Shown: piece by piece, positions 12,108 through 18,655 of the stretch
How positions within the stretch are numbered: position 1 is the stretch's first letter
Layout of the letters: the number at the start of each line of letters is the position of its first letter
Origin: a virus
IMG/VR virus record: IMGVR_UViG_3300023257_000110
Coordinates: 1-24,415 of that record
Strand: one strand, 5' to 3'
DNA: 24,415 nucleotides
Translations under genes and position numbers: made by a program
The notes under the pieces: model-generated
What the model was told of the DNA's origin: nothing
Database searches by the model: none
What the model saw: only the letters and a program-made list of their open reading frames with translations

Positions 12108-12583
12108 TGGATAAAACAACAGTAGAAGAAAGAATGGTTGAACTATACCGGATGAATGGCAATTATATTACTCCTGACATCGTTATTAAGGATGCTAAAG
12201 AGCCGGATTCACCATTGCATTCACGGTTTGTCTGGGATATGGAAGCGGCAGCAATGACAACGTGGAGACAACAAGCCAGAATGCTTATAAGTCGGTGTAT
12301 CCCTGTTAATATTGAAACCGAGGATATTGTATTTTCAGGTGCAGTTAATAGGGTATTTATCGAAGATCCAAGGAAGGAAGGGAACAACCAAGGGTACATA
12401 ATGCGAGCAGAAGTCAGGACGGATCATGACCTTGCCGTGATCGTAATGAAAGCAGAGATAACACGCATTGAGGCGGCGATACATAGGGCGATGGAAGTCG
12501 CCGAGGATATTGGGCTTGCTGATGATATCGATATTGTGAAGCGTGCAGTAATAAGGTTAAAAGAAGCGGTTCCGACTGCTTAA
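12107..12583 (+). CDS. Conserved phage protein, partner of the preceding gene
   Basis: This 158-residue protein begins MDKTTVEERMVELYRMNGNY. An AKEPDSPLHSRFVWDMEAAA segment near residues 29-48 is typical of a phage family that usually follows the glycine-rich-loop gene. The C-terminal half is long, helical and alternately charged. The start overlaps the previous stop, implying coupled synthesis and perhaps a complex. No function is known to me. It is the last gene before the GG-periodic array. Confidence 0.72.
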   Translation: MDKTTVEERMVELYRMNGNYITPDIVIKDAKEPDSPLHSRFVWDMEAAAMTTWRQQARMLISRCIPVNIETEDIVFSGAVNRVFIEDPRKEGNNQGYIMRAEVRTDHDLAVIVMKAEITRIEAAIHRAMEVAEDIGLADDIDIVKRAVIRLKEAVPTA

Positions 12584-12597
12584 AGATATTATGTCAA

Positions 12598-12811
12598 GGA
12601 ATGGCGCGGACTGGAACGACGGGGAATGGAGAGGCGCGGAATGGACATGCAAGGCTGGCCAGGACCGGAGAGGAAGGACAAGGACGGGATTGGCTTGGAG
12701 AGGATTGGCGCGGCTGGCAAGGGCAGGACCGGCAGGGAATGGCTCGGAACGGCCCGGAGTGTCAAGGCTGGAGCGGATGGGAACGGATAGTGATGGCTCG
12801 GCAAGGAGAGG
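12598..12811 (+). repeat. Pentanucleotide-periodic array, GG every 5 bases
   Basis: Over about 214 bases, GG falls every five bases at nearly every step, with only a few one-base slips (near 12657, 12676, 12716 and 12770-12780) and a few lost G's (12618, 12648, 12761, 12790). The other three bases vary, with A or C favoured after GG. The unit is thus about GG(A/C)NN, some 43 units. Two reading frames stay open through it only because of the low-complexity sequence, and neither has a ribosome binding site. It ends two bases before the -35 box of the cargo promoter. Confidence 0.85.
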
Positions 12812-12812
12812 T

Positions 12813-12841
12813 TTGACAGGCAATCATGAAGGTAGTATAGT
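12813..12841 (+). promoter_or_regulatory. Promoter of the sugar-transport/nonulosonate cassette
   Basis: A perfect TTGACA (12813-12818) and TATAGT (12836-12841) are 17 bases apart. The predicted start is near 12848. It directly abuts the GG-periodic array, so the array could act as an upstream binding region. Confidence 0.82.
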
Positions 12842-12862
12842 TATATCGGAGATCAACCGGCG

Positions 12863-12940
12863 GCACTTCAGGATGTCGTTGGGGGATTCTATCCTTCATT
12901 TAGCCCACGGCACAACCTGAAGTGCAACGTGGGCTTTTTA
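12863..12940 (+). ncRNA. Cargo-operon leader: terminator overlapped by a potential pseudoknot
   Basis: The terminator stem is AGCCCACG (12902-12909) with CGTGGGCT (12928-12935), followed by TTTTTATTTT. Its 18-base loop holds CCTGAAGTGC (12916-12925), perfectly complementary to GCACTTCAGG (12863-12872) upstream. The two helices can form a pseudoknot or compete. A further hairpin lies between them (around GGATTCTATCC). The AGGAG site of the binding-protein gene is eight bases past the T run. This looks like a switch controlling read-through into the transporter genes, or a small RNA. Confidence 0.6.
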
Positions 12941-12958
12941 TTTTACAGGAGAAAATGG

Positions 12959-14224
12959 ATGAAGAAACTTGTTTTTCTGGTAATGGTGGCATTGCTTGCC
13001 TTTACCATGTATAGTGCGGGACAACCCGAATCGCAGACCTTGCGGATTCTGCATTCCGGGAATGCCGTATTTGAGAACGGGACGACTTTCATTGGAGAAG
13101 CAACCCGGCTATTCAATTTGAAATATCCCGACATCACAGTTGAGGAAAGCAAAATTGACTTGTCGGATGGGTCAGCACTGACCATGGATGCCATGATTGC
13201 CGCCGGTATGCCACCTAATATTTATATGGATACAATGGTAAGAGCGTCAAAATATATGATTCCTGAATTCGCTTTGCCGTTGGATGACTATATCAGCGAT
13301 CTTGATAAATACCAGCCGGGGATCCTCGATCCATACCGAAAAGACGGTAAACTGATGGCATTACCACAAGCCGGGGGCGCGCAAGCCATGGCGATCAATC
13401 TGGATCTGATGGATGATATTGGCTACACCGTGCCTGATGACTGGACAATCGTTGATTTCCTGAAGATGGCCGGCATGGTAAAACATAAATACAATGGCGA
13501 GAAATGGGCAACAGGGATGTTTGCCGCGAATCAATCCGGGGATTATCTAATCAATAACTGGTTTGCTGCGTTTGGTGTGGATTTCTACGGTCCGGGCGGT
13601 TATGATGTTTCAACAATTGCCGATACCGGTGGTGAGGTAGTTTATCAGTTTTTCAACTTATTGAATGAAAACGGGTACATACCTCCGAACAGCGCCGCCC
13701 TATGTGATGACGATTATGTGATGCAATGGTCTGATGGAAACCTTGCCGCAACAGCATTTTTCCCATCGTGGATGAAACCATACTGGGATGCATCGATGAA
13801 ACAAGGGACGATAAAAGAACCGTTCAGGGTAAAATACGTTCCATTTCCTGCAATGCCAGGGGTGAGCGGTGTACCTGTCTATTTTTCCAATGCTGCAATT
13901 ATCGTCAATAACACCGGGACTGATATTGATACTCCTGCCGCGTATTATGCTGAATTACTCAATGGCGCATGGGCACAGAATGAATTAGTAAAGCAAGGGA
14001 TCATGTCAACCCGGACAGATGCAATTCCAAACCAAGATCCGTATCTTCTGCAAGTTGCTGACATCATGGCAAAGAATGGGATTCAGGATGTTGGTATCAC
14101 TGACCCGCGATTTACCGAAAGGCGGTCACTACAGTTTCCGATCCTGCAAAAGTTGTTAAATGGCAAAATCAGCCCTGCTGACGCAATTGCCGAATATCAA
14201 GAAAAGTTGACATCTGTAAAATGA
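12959..14224 (+). CDS. ABC sugar transporter, extracellular solute-binding protein (CUT1-like)
   Basis: ATG 12959 is seven bases after AGGAG and gives 421 residues. It begins with a signal peptide (MKKLVFLVMVALLAFTMYSA) that lacks a lipobox cysteine and instead reads AGQPES, so it should be cleaved by signal peptidase I and be periplasmic or released. The mature part has the family-1 binding-protein layout: TLRILHSG strand start, an ITVEESKIDLSDGSA region, a KLMALPQAGGAQAMAINLDL segment typical of sugar-binding proteins, and a late PAYYAELLNGAWAQNELVKQ helix region. The substrate is unknown. It is the first gene of the cargo operon, coupled to two permeases. Family confidence is high. Confidence 0.9.
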   Translation: MKKLVFLVMVALLAFTMYSAGQPESQTLRILHSGNAVFENGTTFIGEATRLFNLKYPDITVEESKIDLSDGSALTMDAMIAAGMPPNIYMDTMVRASKYMIPEFALPLDDYISDLDKYQPGILDPYRKDGKLMALPQAGGAQAMAINLDLMDDIGYTVPDDWTIVDFLKMAGMVKHKYNGEKWATGMFAANQSGDYLINNWFAAFGVDFYGPGGYDVSTIADTGGEVVYQFFNLLNENGYIPPNSAALCDDDYVMQWSDGNLAATAFFPSWMKPYWDASMKQGTIKEPFRVKYVPFPAMPGVSGVPVYFSNAAIIVNNTGTDIDTPAAYYAELLNGAWAQNELVKQGIMSTRTDAIPNQDPYLLQVADIMAKNGIQDVGITDPRFTERRSLQFPILQKLLNGKISPADAIAEYQEKLTSVK

Positions 14225-15027
14225 GCCTAATACTGATTGCACCACTGGCGATACTCTGGATTGTATTCTTCGCGTGGCCTATGGTGCAGTTGGTTATTAT
14301 TTCACTACAGCATACCAATTTCATGAGGTCGGAGTTTATCGGCCTCGATAACTATATCAAAACATTTACTGATCAAACCTTCTGGCTGGCGGTTACCAAT
14401 TCTCTGTCATACGCCGCACTGATGATTCCATGCACTGTTTTTATAAGTTTTACACTTGCCTGTTTTCTGTCGAGAATGTCAAAGCCGTGGCGTAATGCTG
14501 CCAGAATAGGGTTTTATATTCCATCACTATCAGCAGGGATAATTATAGCAGGATTCTGGAAGTGGTTATTTCATGTGAATGGCGCTGTCAATTGGGTTCT
14601 GGGAGCAAACATATCATGGTTTGCCCAAGGGATAACGGCCATTCCAGTGATTGCCGGGATAGTTATACTCAGTGCTATGGGTAGTGCATTGATTATGACA
14701 CTCGCAACTGTGGAAGCGGTTGATCCAGGGATATTAGACTCGGCGAGAATTGACGGGGCATCATGGCGGCAGATAAAATACAGGATCATCATGCCGACGA
14801 TTGCGCCGGTGCTGGTTCTGCTTGCACTGCTTTCATGGATTGGAGCATGGCAGATTATTGAGACACCTATGATGCTTGCCCCACAGGACTATGCGGCAAC
14901 GTTGACATATCATATTTATAGGCAAGGGTTTCTGTTCGGGAATTATGGACTTGCCAGTGCACAGGCTGTCATTTTATTGGGTATTATTGGCGGACTTGCT
15001 CTGCTTAAAACTAAGGTAAAGCAATGA
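14221..15027 (+). CDS. ABC sugar transporter permease, MalF/UgpA-like
   Basis: This 268-residue integral membrane protein has about six hydrophobic segments, the first at residues 3-27. The EAA loop that docks the ATPase is clear near residues 172-195 (DSARIDGASWRQIKYRIIMP), with the conserved D-G-A and terminal P. N-terminal features such as FIGLDNYIKTFTD are typical of CUT1 permease A. The start overlaps the binding-protein stop (ATGA), so the subunits are made together. It would form the channel with the next gene product. The C-terminus ends shortly after the last helix, with no extra domain. Confidence 0.92.
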   Translation: MSLILIAPLAILWIVFFAWPMVQLVIISLQHTNFMRSEFIGLDNYIKTFTDQTFWLAVTNSLSYAALMIPCTVFISFTLACFLSRMSKPWRNAARIGFYIPSLSAGIIIAGFWKWLFHVNGAVNWVLGANISWFAQGITAIPVIAGIVILSAMGSALIMTLATVEAVDPGILDSARIDGASWRQIKYRIIMPTIAPVLVLLALLSWIGAWQIIETPMMLAPQDYAATLTYHIYRQGFLFGNYGLASAQAVILLGIIGGLALLKTKVKQ

Positions 15028-15836
15028 AGAAAGTATGGCTTATAATCATGATGGCACTTGTATTGCTTCCAGTCTGGTTTATGGTGGTATATTCGCTTGA
15101 GGATGTGCAGGGAGTTCTACGGATGCCACCACGACTAATCCCGAATACGCCGACAATAGAGAATTTCAGGTATATCTCAAACTGGCCATTATTGCGGTGG
15201 GTTCGCAATTCTGCAATCGCGGTGGTTGCAACTGTGATTCTCTCTGTAATTGTGTATGCCATGGCGGGCTATGCGTTCGCTTTTAAAAAGATTCCACATG
15301 AAAAATTGATATGGGCGGCGTTTATTGCGGGGATGATGGTTCCCAGGATGAGCCTGATGATTCCAATGTATATCACTATAAGGCAAGTGGGGATTTCTGG
15401 AACCATGGCGGCGGTTGTCCTGACATCAATATATCAGCCGGTCAATCTATATCTGACAAGGAATTACATGATGCAAATCCCTAAAGCCATTATAGAATCA
15501 GCTACCATTGACGGAGCATCTGAATGGACTATACTATATAGGGTGATAATTCCGCTTGCATTGCCTGTCTTAACGTTGATTGCGCTATTAACCGGGATAT
15601 TTATATTGAGTGATTATGTCTGGCAATCGTTAGTATTTCAATTTGGAGACACCCAGACTTTGGTAGTCGGGATTATGAGAAAGGTATTGACACGAGGTGG
15701 CGGGGAACTGAATATCAATCCACTAGGACGGCAAATGGCAGTCGGGGTAATCTTGTTATTCCCACTGCTTACTATATTTTTGATAGCAAATAAATATTTT
15801 ATAACCGGAATTTCTGTAGGGGGAGTTAAGGAATGA
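15024..15836 (+). CDS. ABC sugar transporter permease, MalG/UgpE-like
   Basis: This 270-residue protein has six predicted hydrophobic segments and an EAA loop near 156-178 (ESATIDGASEWTILYRVIIP). The segment PPRLIPNTPTIENFRYI after the first helix and the C-terminal KYFITGISVGGVKE end are typical of CUT1 permease B, whose C-tail reaches the ATPase. Overlaps of four bases with both neighbours place it firmly in the operon. No ATPase gene follows, so it must use a host MsmX/UgpC/MalK-type ATPase if it works. Family confidence is high. Confidence 0.93.
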   Translation: MKKVWLIIMMALVLLPVWFMVVYSLEDVQGVLRMPPRLIPNTPTIENFRYISNWPLLRWVRNSAIAVVATVILSVIVYAMAGYAFAFKKIPHEKLIWAAFIAGMMVPRMSLMIPMYITIRQVGISGTMAAVVLTSIYQPVNLYLTRNYMMQIPKAIIESATIDGASEWTILYRVIIPLALPVLTLIALLTGIFILSDYVWQSLVFQFGDTQTLVVGIMRKVLTRGGGELNINPLGRQMAVGVILLFPLLTIFLIANKYFITGISVGGVKE

Positions 15837-16609
15837 TAACAGCATTGATAACAGCACGGGGCGGTTCTACAAGAATACCAGGAAAGAATATATATCCAAT
15901 CTGCGGCCATCCATTAGTTGCATGGTCTATTATGCAGGCTTTGGCGTGTAAGCAAGTCGATATGGTTATTCTCACCACGGATGATGATGAGATCGCGGAG
16001 GTCGGGGAAAGATACGGGGCGCATGTAGTTCGACGGCCTGTCTGGGAAAATGGAATTACTGCTGGAGTCGCATTTAAACATGCTATGGAACAGGTGGGCC
16101 CATGCGATCATATCCTGACAATGCTACCAACAAGCCCGCTTAAAAAACCGGATGATCTGGATAATATGATCAGTCTATATCTTGAGCTTGAGACCAACGT
16201 CATTGTTACTGCTGCACCGATTAAAGAGACCTGTATTTATTTAAATGATCAATCATTTGAGCAGAGGTATGGAGACAGCCATAATGAACCAGGTAAGAGG
16301 CAGGATCAAAAACATTTCACAGCACGGAATCATATTTTCGACAAGTTTTGGAATTATTCGAAACTCTGCGGAGGCTGGGGAATTGCTGAATATAATTGGT
16401 CAATGGAGCAATGGGGAAATAACCCAAAACTTGACATAACTATAGATAAACGCGAAATTGACACAGAGACAATAAAACACTGTTATGCAGTCGAAGAATG
16501 GCAGTGCTATGAACTGGATTATCCCGAAGATATCCCTATTGTGGAATGTTTCATGGAGAAATTTATTTTGAAAGGCCGAGACGCAAAGGACGTATACAGT
16601 GGAAACTGA
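15833..16609 (+). CDS. CMP-nonulosonate (N-acylneuraminate-type) cytidylyltransferase
   Basis: This 258-residue enzyme resembles NeuA/PseF/LegF, which join CTP with a sialic-acid-like sugar to give a CMP-activated donor. The nucleotide-binding signature ITARGGSTRIPGKN occupies residues 6-19 and is followed by PICGHPLVAWSI. Further matches are ILTTDDDEIAEVGERYGAHV near 46-65 and MLPTSPLKKPDDLD near 96-109. The C-terminal half is less typical, with a tryptophan-rich stretch. It overlaps the permease gene upstream and the DUF115 gene downstream. The family also includes Kdo and glycerol-type cytidylyltransferases, so the exact sugar is unsure. Confidence 0.87.
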   Translation: MITALITARGGSTRIPGKNIYPICGHPLVAWSIMQALACKQVDMVILTTDDDEIAEVGERYGAHVVRRPVWENGITAGVAFKHAMEQVGPCDHILTMLPTSPLKKPDDLDNMISLYLELETNVIVTAAPIKETCIYLNDQSFEQRYGDSHNEPGKRQDQKHFTARNHIFDKFWNYSKLCGGWGIAEYNWSMEQWGNNPKLDITIDKREIDTETIKHCYAVEEWQCYELDYPEDIPIVECFMEKFILKGRDAKDVYSGN

Positions 16610-17951
16610 ATTCACATATAAAAGCAATTCAACACAGTACAATCAGGCAACCGATAAAGCACAGACAATTCATGAAGAATACAACGCAACCCGAAACTGG
16701 CCGATAATTCAGGATCGTATAAAGGCCGGCACTGCATATGATATCAGCGCAGCCGGCAAAGCGAACAAGCCGTGTATCATAGTTGGATCAGGTGGAAGCC
16801 TGGACGAAACATTACCGCACTTAAAAGACTGGGAGGGCGGTATTATCTGTAGCACGAGCCATGCATTGACACTTGTGAAATATGGCGCTCCACCGACTCA
16901 CATTTATGCACTTGATCCGTTCTGCACTTTTGAGGAAATCCAGGGAGTAGACTGGTCGCAATACGATACAAAGCTAATTACTACCCCGACAGTATGGCCG
17001 ACTTTGATTGAAAAATGGCCGAATGACATTATTCTATATCGTCAATCCAGAGGGAAAAGCGACAGTTTCTATGCGAATATGCTAAATATCATGTACTCGG
17101 ATCGGGAATGTAAAGACGGACAACTCCGCATGGCAGCATTTGAACCACAAATCAAAACAGAGGTCACGCTATTTGCTTGCTCACCACCTGGACAATTGTT
17201 TTCAGCTCAGGTACTTGGATATACGAACATATTTCTAACCGGGGTTGATTTCGGGTATACTCACGGTAAAAGCCGGTTCACAGAATGGACATGCGAAAAC
17301 GGCGAGTGGATTGAACATCAGAAACCGTATGACGCATTACCTCAGGACGTAAAAGACCGCGCAGTTATGTCAAATAATGGGATAGAAATGGATGTTGTAC
17401 ACACTTTCTATAAAAAGAACATGATATCAGCCTGGAGACTGGGATTACAAAGTTGCTGGACAATCGGGGAAACAACGATTACAGAGATGCCGAAAGTTGA
17501 TATAGAACATGTTATCAGAAAGCAGGGGAATCATATAAAGGGCTACTCAACACAACAGATTGCTGATATATCAGAAACCTATTTAGCAGCTGTAGGCGCT
17601 TTCGTAGTTGCGTCAGATCAAGGCTACTCATTCGTTGAAAGCGAAAAGCCAGAAGAGGAATTGCTAAAATATATGGAAGGGATGAGAAGTCAATATATTT
17701 GCGGAACGTGCAATTCTCAAATGGTATCCGAAAATGAAGAGGAAAGAGAAATAGAAGAATGTCCGGTTTGCAAGGCGAAAACACTACACAGACGGTTCAA
17801 TATCGATATCGAGGGGAACATGAAACGCATCAGGAAGCGGATAAAGGCCGCTAATAAGCTGAAAATAGGCAAGGAAAAGCCGGTTGTTGATCCAATGAGA
17901 AACGTTAAGGCGGTATATTCTGAATCAATGCGTGATGTGAATAAATCATGA
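16599..17951 (+). CDS. DUF115/Maf-like protein with C-terminal zinc ribbon, probable glycosyltransferase
   Basis: GTG 16599, eight bases after AAAGGA, gives 450 residues. The DUF115 (MptE-like) core begins with KPCIIVGSGGSLDETLPHLK at 57-76, then a STSHALTLVKYGAPPTHIYALDP region, and later NIFLTGVDFGYTHGKSRF near 208-225. In flagellar Maf proteins this domain transfers nonulosonic acids to flagellin. Archaeal MptE instead pyrophosphorylates a pterin. The adjacent CMP-nonulosonate synthetase favours the first role. Near residues 367-391 two CxxC pairs form a zinc ribbon not usual in the family, followed by a very basic tail. Confidence 0.82.
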   Translation: METEFTYKSNSTQYNQATDKAQTIHEEYNATRNWPIIQDRIKAGTAYDISAAGKANKPCIIVGSGGSLDETLPHLKDWEGGIICSTSHALTLVKYGAPPTHIYALDPFCTFEEIQGVDWSQYDTKLITTPTVWPTLIEKWPNDIILYRQSRGKSDSFYANMLNIMYSDRECKDGQLRMAAFEPQIKTEVTLFACSPPGQLFSAQVLGYTNIFLTGVDFGYTHGKSRFTEWTCENGEWIEHQKPYDALPQDVKDRAVMSNNGIEMDVVHTFYKKNMISAWRLGLQSCWTIGETTITEMPKVDIEHVIRKQGNHIKGYSTQQIADISETYLAAVGAFVVASDQGYSFVESEKPEEELLKYMEGMRSQYICGTCNSQMVSENEEEREIEECPVCKAKTLHRRFNIDIEGNMKRIRKRIKAANKLKIGKEKPVVDPMRNVKAVYSESMRDVNKS

Positions 17952-18337
17952 CCGCCTATGATCTCGACGGGACACTATGCACAGAAACCCCTGCAAGATG
18001 GTGGGAGAAACCGCTATTCAGGATATTCGGCGATGCTTACGGTCGGTTAAGGAAAGCATGGGAAACGCCTATCTTGAAGCCTGAAGGGGAATATATTATA
18101 ATTACGAGTAGGCAGGGTACAAGAAGACACGTCATGCGAACTTATAGATGGCTTGAAAAGTACGGATATACGCAGAGTGTCTTATACATGATGGCATCAG
18201 GAAACTATACCTATAAGGCAGAATATAAAGCAGAGATGTGCAAAGCGATGTACGTTGACAAGTATTACGAGAATGAGCCTGCCGTTGCTCAGTACCTACG
18301 GGAAACGGTGCCAGGATTGGAGGTAGTAGAGGTATGA
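17948..18337 (+). CDS. Small HAD-superfamily phosphatase
   Basis: This 129-residue protein starts MTAYDLDGTLCTE, with the HAD motif I DxDGTL at residues 5-10 (nucleophile Asp5). Motif II appears as IIITSR near 49-54, a conserved lysine follows, and a YVDKYYENE acidic motif lies near 98-106. The small size means no large cap domain, as in KdsC-type or phage HAD phosphatases. It overlaps the DUF115 stop (ATGA). In nonulosonate pathways an HAD enzyme removes a phosphate from the sugar before activation, so it fits the cassette, but phage HADs may also act on nucleotides. Confidence 0.82.
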   Translation: MTAYDLDGTLCTETPARWWEKPLFRIFGDAYGRLRKAWETPILKPEGEYIIITSRQGTRRHVMRTYRWLEKYGYTQSVLYMMASGNYTYKAEYKAEMCKAMYVDKYYENEPAVAQYLRETVPGLEVVEV

Positions 18338-18358
18338 TTGATAAACAAGGAATAAACA

Positions 18359-18655
18359 ATGCCATTTGTACCAGGTAAATCAGGAAATCCCAACGGCAGA
18401 CCAAAGAAAACCGAGGCCATGACCGAGATATTAAGGGCCGAATTGAACACGCTCGACCTTGAAGATGCCGAAGGGAACCCGATACCAGCAAAGCAGGCGA
18501 TAGCTCGCCGATTGATCGCCCTTGCTATGGATGGCGACGTGCCTGCAATGAAGTATGTCTATGACAGGATCGACGGTAGGCCGAAGGAATCGATTGACCT
18601 TGAACATAGCGGAGAGCTGACAGTTGTTTTCGAGGATGCGGAGAAAGATGTTTAA
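18359..18655 (+). CDS. terS: Terminase small-subunit-like protein (DUF5681 type)
   Basis: This 98-residue protein starts with MPFVPGKSGNPNGRPKKTEA, the signature of DUF5681 proteins. These lie before phage large terminases and are thought to serve as the DNA-recognising small subunit. The following helical part (AKQAIARRLIALAMDGDVPA then YDRIDGRPKE) supports this. AAGGA precedes the ATG. The end overlaps the large subunit start. Recognition of the pac or cos site is inferred from family and position, not visible here. Confidence 0.82.
   Translation: MPFVPGKSGNPNGRPKKTEAMTEILRAELNTLDLEDAEGNPIPAKQAIARRLIALAMDGDVPAMKYVYDRIDGRPKESIDLEHSGELTVVFEDAEKDV

Noticed and set aside
12591-12920. Open frames through the GG-periodic array that would give Arg/Gly/Trp-rich proteins
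   Set aside because: There is no ribosome binding site, two overlapping frames are open at once, and the composition follows from the 5-base periodicity. It also runs over the promoter and leader.
12959-15836. Transporter genes as host DNA contamination or a misassembly
   Set aside because: They overlap one another and the following phage-cassette genes without a break, and phage genes flank both sides. A misassembly cannot be fully excluded without reads.
16599-17951. DUF115 gene as 6-hydroxymethylpterin pyrophosphokinase (MptE)
   Set aside because: The fold family is shared, but no other pterin gene is present, whereas a CMP-nonulosonate synthetase is adjacent. The Maf-like role is preferred, though not proven.
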